A DNA stretch of 64,000 nucleotides from an uncultured Bacteroidales bacterium (GTDB lineage Bacteria > Bacteroidota > Bacteroidia > Bacteroidales > UBA1715): contig CALAUG010000021.1 in NCBI GenBank assembly GCA_937892155.1, forward strand, positions 1 to 64,000, written 5' to 3'. The notes beneath the pieces were generated by a model. The model was not told the origin of the DNA. It worked only from the letters and a program-made list of their open reading frames with translations, and did no database searches. This document shows, piece after piece, positions 34,062 through 41,127 of the stretch. The position numbers were made by a program, and so were the translations under genes. Within the stretch, counting starts at the first letter, position 1; the number at the start of each line of letters is the position of its first letter.

Positions 34062-34997
34062 TTACTCTTCTACCACTTCTCCTTTTTTGTTGATAATTAC
34101 ATCCTTATCATTAAGCTCTACCTGTGCTTTACCATCTTTGAAATCCTCTGCATCTTCATAAATGGCTGGTAAAACGATGTTGCCTTTTGTGTCCATGTAG
34201 CCAAAGGTATCTTTATCGTCATCTTTAAAAGCAAGCATACCATCTTTTACGCAGGAATATCTATATTTTGTTGGCAAGGCGCATATGGTTTCCCCTTTGG
34301 TGTTTATTAATTTGAGATGTTCATCTTTTGTTTCAACAATTGCAAATCCTTCACTAAAATCATCTGCATCTTCAAATTGGAATGAAATACTTATTTCTCC
34401 ATTTTTGTTTATGTATCCAAATTCTCCATTGTTGTTTGCTACGGTGGCAAGACCATCTTTTGTGAAAGATCCGGCATGTTTAAATGTCATATCAAATTTA
34501 GTGTCCCCTTTGGTATCAATGTAACTATAAATCCATTCGTCTGTCGTTCTAACAACTGCAAAGCCTTCAACAAAATCTTCCGCATCGTAGTATTTACAAT
34601 CAATAGCTATTTCGCCTTGATGATTGATGTACCCATATCTTGTGTTCATATATGATGGTTTTGTTGTGTCTGTAATCTCAACTCTTATGAGAGCAAGTCC
34701 ATTCGAAAAATTTTGTATGGATTTTAATTTATAGCCCTTGAAATCCATATTATCTACAAACCATGGTAATACTTCTTCACCTTTAGTGTTGATGAATGTG
34801 CAGCTGTCATATCCTTCAGCTCTGACCATTGCGAGACCATCGGAGAAATCGCCAATGCCACGATATTGTGTACTTAGTTTATTGTAAACTTTTTCACCCA
34901 AAACGTCTTTGGGAGCTCCTTCTTGTAGTGATGAACTACAAGAACAAAAGAATAAACCGCTAATTAATACAGAAAGTGTTAATATATTTTTTTTCAT
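34062..34997 (-). CDS. WG-repeat lipoprotein
   Basis: 311 residues with an N-terminal lipoprotein signal (LFFCSCSSS, Cys18 or Cys20). The mature part is a run of about seven WG-type beta repeats of some 35 residues, each with a GYI(N/D)..G.I.....Y..A..F..G.A.V pattern (for example YGYINHQGEIAI, FGYINKNGEISI, FGYMDTKGNIVL). WG proteins are thought to be interaction scaffolds; function is not known. It probably faces the periplasm or surface, giving the operon an extracytoplasmic component. Gap to the TerB-like gene is 49 bp. Confidence 0.82.
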   Translation of the reverse strand: MKKNILTLSVLISGLFFCSCSSSLQEGAPKDVLGEKVYNKLSTQYRGIGDFSDGLAMVRAEGYDSCTFINTKGEEVLPWFVDNMDFKGYKLKSIQNFSNGLALIRVEITDTTKPSYMNTRYGYINHQGEIAIDCKYYDAEDFVEGFAVVRTTDEWIYSYIDTKGDTKFDMTFKHAGSFTKDGLATVANNNGEFGYINKNGEISISFQFEDADDFSEGFAIVETKDEHLKLINTKGETICALPTKYRYSCVKDGMLAFKDDDKDTFGYMDTKGNIVLPAIYEDAEDFKDGKAQVELNDKDVIINKKGEVVEE

Positions 34998-35014
34998 AAT
35001 AGTTACTTGTTAGA

Positions 35015-35251
35015 TTATTCAAATTGTTTGTTTGCACATTTAACTGTTATTTTGGTAAGTCTAGCTTTTTGTTCTTCCGTTAGTTTGCTTTCATCTTCTT
35101 GATCTAGACTTGCTGCCGCTTTTGTGATAGCTGTGATGTCTCCAGATTCGCATGCTTTTTCCAATGCGTCAAGTTTTGAGTCAATACTATTGCAACTGGC
35201 AAATACAAATGCTGAAATTGCAATACCAATGGTAAATAATGTTTTTTTCAT
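35015..35251 (-). CDS. Small lipoprotein, paralogue of the neighbour
   Basis: 78 residues: signal peptide with lipobox FASC (Cys19), then a short helical mature part containing LDALEKACESGDITAITKAA. It is clearly a tandem duplicate of the next gene upstream, with the core D.K..A.EKAC.SGD.TAITKAA shared. Two mature cysteines (EKAC and VKCAN) could form a disulfide. Family not recognised beyond this pair. Co-directional with the WG-repeat gene, 17 bp gap. Confidence 0.75.
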   Translation of the reverse strand: MKKTLFTIGIAISAFVFASCNSIDSKLDALEKACESGDITAITKAAASLDQEDESKLTEEQKARLTKITVKCANKQFE

Positions 35252-35280
35252 AGTTGTGTATTATGTTTAAATTTATATTG

Positions 35281-35511
35281 TTATTTGTTTTTGCATTCAA
35301 CGAATATTTTTGCTACTCTGGCTTTTTGTTCCTCTGTTGCCAGATTCTTGTCTACTTTCTCTAATGCTTCAGCTGCTTTTGTGATTGCTGTCGGATCTCC
35401 AGACTTACAAGCCTTTTCAAATGCGTTAATTTTGGAATCAATTTCATTGCTACAACTAGCAAATACCGTTAATGAAATAATTGTACCGATAACTAATAAT
35501 ACTTTTTTCAT
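35281..35511 (-). CDS. Small lipoprotein, first gene of the SPFH/TerB operon
   Basis: 76 residues with lipobox FASC (Cys19) and a helical mature part (INAFEKACKSGDPTAITKAA), paralogous to the 78-residue neighbour 29 bp downstream. It is the promoter-proximal gene of the run ending at 28920. No canonical TAnnTTTG could be found in the 170 bp upstream, so the operon may depend on a different sigma factor or an activator. Confidence 0.75.
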   Translation of the reverse strand: MKKVLLVIGTIISLTVFASCSNEIDSKINAFEKACKSGDPTAITKAAEALEKVDKNLATEEQKARVAKIFVECKNK

Positions 35512-35681
35512 TTTTTTTATTTTTTTTGTTATACATAAATTTTACAGTGACAAATTTTTGATTTTTATTTTATTAAAAAAAAGGTCTTTTTGGGTCATTT
35601 GTGAGTGGTTGTTAGTTAGTGATTTAGTGTTTTTGTAAGTTTTTTGTGTCATATTGAGTCTGTTTTGTATGATTAATTTTT

Positions 35682-35810
35682 TTGCATTTGGAGTGGTAGA
35701 CATAAAATAAAATCTTGCATTTGGTGCGGTAGATATAAAATAAAATCTTGCATTTGGTGCGGTAGGTGCAAAATAAAATCTTGCATTTGGTGCGTTAAAT
35801 AAAAAATATG
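35682..35810. repeat. 33-bp tandem repeat, nearly four copies
   Basis: Copies begin at 35682, 35715, 35748 and 35781 with an exact 33-bp period. The shared core is TTGCATTTGG(T/A)G(C/T)G(G/T)TA followed by an A-rich half. Copies 2 and 3 differ at a few bases in the A-rich half; the last is truncated and runs into the -7 element of the DUF4143 ATPase gene. There are no unique spacers, so it is not CRISPR. Rest of the 35512-35845 gap: AT-rich sequence with nothing else I can identify. Confidence 0.92.
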
Positions 35811-35812
35811 TG

Positions 35813-35820
35813 TATATTTG
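35813..35820 (+). promoter_or_regulatory. -7 element TATATTTG of the DUF4143 ATPase gene
   Basis: Exact TAnnTTTG, 25 bp before the ATG. A TTG at 35787-35789, inside the last 33-bp repeat, is 23 bp upstream, at the long end of the allowed spacing. The repeats therefore directly overlap the promoter. Confidence 0.55.
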
Positions 35821-35845
35821 TTGTGTGTAAAATATTGATAATCAA

Positions 35846-37198
35846 ATGAAACGTAAGATTTATAGTGAATTGCTCAATTGGAAGCAAAAATATAATGGAG
35901 AAGTGGCAATTCTTGTCGACGGTGCTCGTCGTATTGGCAAGAGTTTTATAGTTGAGGAATTTGCCCAAAAAGAGTATAAATCGTACGTGCTTTTTGATTT
36001 TGGAAAAGTGGGCGAGGGTATAAAAAATTTGTTTGAAAATTATCTAGATAAATTAGATGTTTTTTTTCAATATGTTTCATTGGAAACTGGTGTGAAATTG
36101 TACGAACGGAACACGGTTTTTATTTTCGATGAGGTTCAAAATTATCCCAAAGCTCGTGCCGCTATCAAATATCTTGTTGCCGATGGTCGGTACGATTACA
36201 TAGAAACTGGCTCGTTGGTAAGCATTAACAAAAATGTGAAAGATATTATCATTCCGTCGGAAGAACGACGAATTGATATGTATCCAATGGATTTTGAGGA
36301 ATTTCTTTGGGCAATGGGGAACGACAATCTGATGGATTTTATTCGTGATTGCTTTGCAAATAAACGTCCTCTTGGAAATTCGTTGCATAGAAAAGCAATG
36401 GAATATTTTCGTCAGTATATGATTGTTGGCGGTATGCCTCAAGCTGTGGAAAAATACATAAAGACTCGTGATTTTGTTGAGGTGGATAAGATAAAACGTG
36501 ACATTTTAAAATTGTATCGTAATGATATAAGTAAATATGCAACAGGTGTGGAAGCAAAAGTTACTGGCATTTATGATAAACTTGCTTCACAGTTGCAGCG
36601 ACACGAAAAGCGTTTTAAGTTGAGCGACGTTCGTACAGGTGGAAAAATGCGGGATTTTCAAACTTCTTTTTTTTGGTTGAGCGAATCTCGTGTAGTAAAT
36701 ATTTGTTATAAGTCAACGGAGCCAAGTATTGGTTTGGAACTAAAGTTGGACGATAGTACAATAAAATTGTATATGGCAGACACAGGTTTGCTCATTTCTC
36801 ATGCATTTAGCGAAGCGCAAATAACAAATAATCAATTATATAAAAAGTTGATGCTCGATAAGTTGGAGATTAACAAAGGTATGCTTGTGGAGAATGTTGT
36901 TGCTCAAATGCTTGTGGCAGGAGGTCATAAGTTGTTTTTCTATTCAAATGCAACGCGTGAAAGCGTTGACGATAGGATGGAAATTGATTTTTTGATAGCT
37001 AAACCAGTTATAACCAATCGTCATAATATTTCGCCTATAGAAGTGAAGTCAAGTAGTAACTATACGTTAACATCATTAGAAAAGTGCATAAAAAAATACA
37101 ATGCGTACTTAGCAACGCCGTATGTGATTCATTCTGCTGATTTAGAAGAAAAAAATGGCATATTGTACTTGCCGTTGTATATGACACCATTGTTGTAG
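35846..37198 (+). CDS. AAA_14/DUF4143 family ATPase
   Basis: 450 residues. Walker A is GARRIGKS (about 26-33), Walker B VFIFDEVQ (about 91-98), followed by the sensor ETGSLVS (about 120-126). C-terminal DUF4143 domain (about 215-430) with an endonuclease-like core (MEIDFLIAKP and PIEVKSSSNYT, about 372-407), resembling PD-(D/E)xK folds. These ATPases are abundant in Bacteroidota and have been suggested to act in conflict systems or regulation, but no function is established. It has its own promoter overlapped by 33-bp repeats. The 196 bp downstream (37199-37394) hold only a dubious 53-codon frame. Confidence 0.9.
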   Translation: MKRKIYSELLNWKQKYNGEVAILVDGARRIGKSFIVEEFAQKEYKSYVLFDFGKVGEGIKNLFENYLDKLDVFFQYVSLETGVKLYERNTVFIFDEVQNYPKARAAIKYLVADGRYDYIETGSLVSINKNVKDIIIPSEERRIDMYPMDFEEFLWAMGNDNLMDFIRDCFANKRPLGNSLHRKAMEYFRQYMIVGGMPQAVEKYIKTRDFVEVDKIKRDILKLYRNDISKYATGVEAKVTGIYDKLASQLQRHEKRFKLSDVRTGGKMRDFQTSFFWLSESRVVNICYKSTEPSIGLELKLDDSTIKLYMADTGLLISHAFSEAQITNNQLYKKLMLDKLEINKGMLVENVVAQMLVAGGHKLFFYSNATRESVDDRMEIDFLIAKPVITNRHNISPIEVKSSSNYTLTSLEKCIKKYNAYLATPYVIHSADLEEKNGILYLPLYMTPLL

Positions 37199-37394
37199 AA
37201 TGTTACGAAGGATATAGGTGGCATTTTATATGGACGAATTTTTACACTTGTTAATGCATATTTCGTATGTGGCTATTGAGGTACAAATAGGTTTCCGTCT
37301 TGTTGTTTCTGTCAACAGCTGTGGGTTTATAAATGAATTGGTAGAAGATTGTTGTATAGATGCGAAATGTTCTGGACTGTATATTATTTAGCAA

Positions 37395-38876
37395 CTAGTA
37401 TAGTGGTAAGTTTTGCATATACTTTTGAAATTTTGTTTCGCATTGCAAGTATATTGCATTGACGTCTTCTCTAGCCTGTATGTCTGATAGTAATTCTTGA
37501 CTTTGTAATATTTCACGAACGGAAAGCCTAAATTGCGTTATGTCGGTGAGGGCTTCGTCTTGGGTTGTGTATTTGTTATTCTTTAAGTTGTTGAGAATTG
37601 GTGCCGCAAGTTGTTCTATTTTTTGTTTGAATTTATTTGTCTTGTCGTTTTCTGCCTTTTGTGGCAAAAATTTTAGAGCATGGATGCTTCTGCATTCCTC
37701 GGCGTATTTCTGTTGGATAGAAATAAGCGCATTGCTGTAGTCGTGATAGTGTGGATCGCTCGCAGAAACTTCTTTGAGTAATTCCATTCGTTTGCTATAT
37801 GTTTCGGTGAGACATTTTGTGAGTAATGAATCGGATTCGTGAAAGGAAGTTGCCGTTGGTAGTTTTGCAAGGATAGGTTCTGCAATATTTCGCATTGCTA
37901 CATCTGCTTTGTTTATTTTTTCTTGTAAATCTATTGGTAATCTATTATCATTTCTAGTGTTTCGTTGTTCTAATTTTTGAACAGTGTCGACTTGTTTAAT
38001 AACAATTGTATCGCTTTTTTGAATGACAATTGTATCTGACGTTTTTGTGTCTATTGTTGGTGCTTCTGGTCTTTGTTTGTGAGAATGTGTAAAAAAAATA
38101 GATGCAAGACCTATGATAATAATACAGAAAGCAATAATGGTTATTGGTTTGCGTAATTCAATGCGATGAATGATTTCATTGGCATTGTTGAATCGTTTTT
38201 CTTTATAAGTTTTGGTACATTTTTGTTTTATGAAATAGTACCGATGTGGAAATATAAGGTTGAGTAGTTTTCCGAAAGCATAAATATCGCAACGTAAATC
38301 TACATCCTTTGTTTCGTCGAGTTGCTCGGGTGCTGCATAACCATCGCTGCCAGCAGCTTGTTTGAAGATTGCGTATGTGTCGGAGTCGGAGAGTCCGAAG
38401 TCTATGATTTTTACATTGTTGCCCTTACGTGTTATGAGTATGTTTTGTGGTTTTAGGTCGCGATGAATAATTTGCATGGAATGGAAATAACTCATCGCCG
38501 ACAAAATCTCTATGCAAATTCGTTTTTTTGTTCTTCGAGATGGATTTGTCGCTAAGAATTCGGCAAGTGTCCAACCATCAACGTATTCCATAGTGAAACA
38601 AAGTCCAAATTTCTCGTTGTTCTCGAGCGAAATGGCGCGGACAATATTTGGATGTTCCAGTTGGATTTCGAGTTCAAATTCTTTCTTAAGAAATTCTTTG
38701 TATGTGGTCAATTCGGCATATTCGGGTTGCAACCCTTTCAAAAAGAACCATTTCCCGAACCGCTTAACTTTACAGAGAGAATAAAATCCTTTATTGCTGA
38801 CTTCGCCGTATTCGCTTGTCTTGAATACGTTTGACGGGTCGTTTACTATGAATCCAGAATTTGAATTGTTTTCCAT
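37395..38876 (-). CDS. Membrane-anchored serine/threonine protein kinase A
   Basis: 493 residues from ATG 38874-38876. N-terminal cytoplasmic Hanks-type kinase: invariant Lys47 (FFLKGL), HRDLKPQN (138-145), DFG (159-161), APE (182-184). The glycine-rich loop is poorly conserved and the C-lobe is short. A single membrane helix (about 244-263) leads to an extracytoplasmic helical region (about 265-493) of unknown family. It should sense an envelope signal and phosphorylate cytoplasmic proteins. The kinase domain is encoded by DNA identical to that of the next gene, while the sensor parts differ. Second gene of a tandem pair, 44 bp after kinase B. Confidence 0.9.
   Translation of the reverse strand: MENNSNSGFIVNDPSNVFKTSEYGEVSNKGFYSLCKVKRFGKWFFLKGLQPEYAELTTYKEFLKKEFELEIQLEHPNIVRAISLENNEKFGLCFTMEYVDGWTLAEFLATNPSRRTKKRICIEILSAMSYFHSMQIIHRDLKPQNILITRKGNNVKIIDFGLSDSDTYAIFKQAAGSDGYAAPEQLDETKDVDLRCDIYAFGKLLNLIFPHRYYFIKQKCTKTYKEKRFNNANEIIHRIELRKPITIIAFCIIIIGLASIFFTHSHKQRPEAPTIDTKTSDTIVIQKSDTIVIKQVDTVQKLEQRNTRNDNRLPIDLQEKINKADVAMRNIAEPILAKLPTATSFHESDSLLTKCLTETYSKRMELLKEVSASDPHYHDYSNALISIQQKYAEECRSIHALKFLPQKAENDKTNKFKQKIEQLAAPILNNLKNNKYTTQDEALTDITQFRLSVREILQSQELLSDIQAREDVNAIYLQCETKFQKYMQNLPLY
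38208..38747. repeat. 540-bp direct repeat, copy 1 (identical to 39467-40006)
   Basis: Bases 38208-38747 match 39467-40006 at every position when compared line by line (offset 1259). The segment encodes residues 44-223 of kinase A, from the catalytic lysine to the end of the kinase domain. Sequence just outside diverges at once on both sides. Confidence 0.97.
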
Positions 38877-38920
38877 ACAACAAAAATAATGGAAAATTGT
38901 TTGTTTTTCTCTAATCAACT

Positions 38921-40135
38921 TCAATATGTTGGTGCGGTGAAATCTATTAAACTTGCACACTTATCAACATACTTTTGTTGAATGGTATTGATGATGTTGG
39001 AGTAGTTGTAGTAGTCGGGTGATTCCGTGGAAATGTTTTTGAGTAATTCCACTCGTTTTTCGTATGATTCGGCAAGAAACTTCGAATACAATTGTAATGC
39101 CTCTTCCTGTGTTACATTTGTATCCTGCAATTTCGCAATTATAGGTTTTGCAATTTCGTCAAATTCTTTATTGGCGTTGTCTATTATTTTTTGTTGTGTA
39201 TCAGTTTTTCTGTTTGTGGGTGTGTTATTTTGTGAATTGGTCGAATAAATTGTGTCAATTTGTTTAATGACAATTGTGTCGTGTTGGTGGATAAAAATTG
39301 TGTCAAAAGTTTGTTTTACGGTTTGTTGTAATTCGGTGTTTTGTCTTGTCCCTAATATTAAAAACCAACCGAGTGATAAGAATAGTAAACAGATAGGAAT
39401 AATGAGGCTACGAATACGAATTTGAGTCAATATCTCATCGGCAATTTTGTAACGTTGTTCTTTATCAGTTTTGGTACATTTTTGTTTTATGAAATAGTAC
39501 CGATGTGGAAATATAAGGTTGAGTAGTTTTCCGAAAGCATAAATATCGCAACGTAAATCTACATCCTTTGTTTCGTCGAGTTGCTCGGGTGCTGCATAAC
39601 CATCGCTGCCAGCAGCTTGTTTGAAGATTGCGTATGTGTCGGAGTCGGAGAGTCCGAAGTCTATGATTTTTACATTGTTGCCCTTACGTGTTATGAGTAT
39701 GTTTTGTGGTTTTAGGTCGCGATGAATAATTTGCATGGAATGGAAATAACTCATCGCCGACAAAATCTCTATGCAAATTCGTTTTTTTGTTCTTCGAGAT
39801 GGATTTGTCGCTAAGAATTCGGCAAGTGTCCAACCATCAACGTATTCCATAGTGAAACAAAGTCCAAATTTCTCGTTGTTCTCGAGCGAAATGGCGCGGA
39901 CAATATTTGGATGTTCCAGTTGGATTTCGAGTTCAAATTCTTTCTTAAGAAATTCTTTGTATGTGGTCAATTCGGCATATTCGGGTTGCAACCCTTTCAA
40001 AAAGAAACATTTCCCGAAACGTTTAACTTTACAGAGGCAATAGATCCCTTTGTCAATAATATCTCCATATTCGCTTGTTTTGAATAGATTAAGCGAATCG
40101 TTTACTATGAATCCAGAATTTGAATTGTCTGCCAT
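38921..40135 (-). CDS. Membrane-anchored serine/threonine protein kinase B
   Basis: 404 residues from ATG 40133-40135; start chosen because it aligns with kinase A (MADNSNSGFIVND versus MENNSNSGFIVND). Same kinase motifs (Lys47, HRDLKPQN, DFG, APE) and one membrane helix (about 245-263; IIPICLLFLSLGWFLIL), then a shorter extracytoplasmic helical part. TATTTTTG lies 4 bp before the ATG in both kinases, so the mRNA may be leaderless. The catalytic domain is identical to that of kinase A at DNA level. First gene of the pair; a small regulator-like gene is divergent from it. Confidence 0.9.
   Translation of the reverse strand: MADNSNSGFIVNDSLNLFKTSEYGDIIDKGIYCLCKVKRFGKCFFLKGLQPEYAELTTYKEFLKKEFELEIQLEHPNIVRAISLENNEKFGLCFTMEYVDGWTLAEFLATNPSRRTKKRICIEILSAMSYFHSMQIIHRDLKPQNILITRKGNNVKIIDFGLSDSDTYAIFKQAAGSDGYAAPEQLDETKDVDLRCDIYAFGKLLNLIFPHRYYFIKQKCTKTDKEQRYKIADEILTQIRIRSLIIPICLLFLSLGWFLILGTRQNTELQQTVKQTFDTIFIHQHDTIVIKQIDTIYSTNSQNNTPTNRKTDTQQKIIDNANKEFDEIAKPIIAKLQDTNVTQEEALQLYSKFLAESYEKRVELLKNISTESPDYYNYSNIINTIQQKYVDKCASLIDFTAPTY
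39467..40006. repeat. 540-bp direct repeat, copy 2
   Basis: Second copy of the identical kinase-domain segment. The two copies are in tandem, in the same orientation, with start points 1259 bp apart, so unequal crossing-over between them would delete 1259 bp and leave one hybrid kinase. Confidence 0.97.
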
Positions 40136-40139
40136 ACGA

Positions 40140-40147
40140 CAAAAATA
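40140..40147 (-). promoter_or_regulatory. -7 element TATTTTTG directly before kinase B (and at 38881-38888 before kinase A)
   Basis: Both kinase genes have TATTTTTG ending 4 bp before the ATG, which would place transcription start at or near the start codon. No TTG is correctly spaced in either case, so support is limited to the -7 half and its conservation between the paralogues. Confidence 0.35.
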
Positions 40148-40172
40148 ATGAATTGAGTTAATAATAAAGAAA

Positions 40173-40257
40173 TAAGAATTAAGAATTATGTAAAGATGGA
40201 GCGTGCTCAATCTAATCTGAATCAGAAACTAAGGGATACCTGAGCTTGTCGAAGGTA
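40173..40257. repeat. Intergenic repeat remnants: TAAGAATTAAGAATTA and a CTTCGACAAGCTCAGG-type element
   Basis: TAAGAATTAAGAATTA at 40173-40188 is the same heptamer-based motif that flanks the four-helix-bundle gene near the left end. At 40237-40257, TACCT and AGGTA enclose GAGCTTGTCGA; read on the minus strand this is CTTCGACAAGCTCAGG, a palindromic intergenic sequence frequent in many Bacteroidota. The region 40136-40413 holds no gene. Confidence 0.55.
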
Positions 40258-40413
40258 GAGACTGTTAAGAGTTGGAGAATTACGTTCAACATAAAATATC
40301 GTCGTTAAATAATGATTTTGGTGTTAAAAGATACGTAATGACCTAAGATGACCCATAATTTTGTTGTTATAATACTTTTATTTTTATTTTCTTTGTACAT
40401 CAAAAAAGTATTA

Positions 40414-40977
40414 ATGGTAGAAAAAGAACAGGTAGTCCTACTGAGAAAAGTAGAGGCAAATTGTAATAGAAAAATGAAAACTCCTGCGGATTTTGATTTC
40501 CTTGCTGGAGTAATATGGAATGCAGTTCATGAATCTATTAGTTCTTCCACTCTAAAACGTGTTTGGGGGTATGCAGGAAAGGAGACAGATGCTCGTTTCG
40601 TTACGAAAACCATTTTATCCCGATATATTGGTTATAAAGATTGGGATGACTTTGTAGAACGATTGAATTCACCAGAAATAGAATCAAAACAAGTTGTGAC
40701 ACAAACAATCAGAACACAAAATTTGGTAAAGGGACAAAAGGTAGAAGTATGCTGGTATCCCGATCGTCGTTGCGTATTTCAATACGAAGGTGGAATGCAG
40801 TATACGGTAATAGTTTCAGAGAATTCGCATTTACAAGCTGGTGACACGTTTATGTGTGGCATTTTTATGTTAGACGAGCCGTTGTTGTTGGACAATGTCG
40901 TTCACCAAGGTATGCAACCAACTCCATACATTGCTGGCAGTAAAAGTGGTTTAACAAGTATACGATTGGTAGAATAG
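40414..40977 (+). CDS. Putative regulatory protein with TLKRVWGY-type N-terminal domain
   Basis: 187 residues from ATG 40414; the frame is open 66 bp further up to another ATG at 40348, but that would add a lone hydrophobic helix not expected here. The N-terminal domain (about 1-85) has SSSTLKRVWGY and the YIGYKDWDDF helix, a pattern common in uncharacterised Bacteroidota proteins and resembling a small helical DNA-binding or adaptor module. The C-terminal part (about 100-187) is beta-rich with VKGQKVEVCWYPDR. It is divergent from the two kinases and may be their regulator or substrate; that is inference from position. Confidence 0.65.
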   Translation: MVEKEQVVLLRKVEANCNRKMKTPADFDFLAGVIWNAVHESISSSTLKRVWGYAGKETDARFVTKTILSRYIGYKDWDDFVERLNSPEIESKQVVTQTIRTQNLVKGQKVEVCWYPDRRCVFQYEGGMQYTVIVSENSHLQAGDTFMCGIFMLDEPLLLDNVVHQGMQPTPYIAGSKSGLTSIRLVE

Positions 40978-41127
40978 TTTTATCTGCTATTTAATTCATA
41001 TTGGTGCAAGAATCAATGATTTGTGTACTCCCGCAATAATAATACTTGTTACTTTCTCTGCTTTCTATAGGCTCGTACATTTCTTAATTTTTAATTACGA
41101 ATAAAAGAAGTTTTCTTTATTTATTCG

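Noticed and set aside
35682..35810. 33-bp repeats as a short CRISPR array
   Set aside because: Copies are directly contiguous with no unique spacers, and no cas genes are present.
37230..37391. 53-codon frame after the DUF4143 ATPase gene
   Set aside because: No recognisable family, no promoter or hairpin, ordinary length for chance in AT-rich DNA; could be a remnant but I cannot support it.
38208..40006. Kinase repeat as a sequencing or assembly duplication
   Set aside because: Flanking and C-terminal parts differ substantially between copies, so both loci exist; only the identical block needs read-level confirmation.
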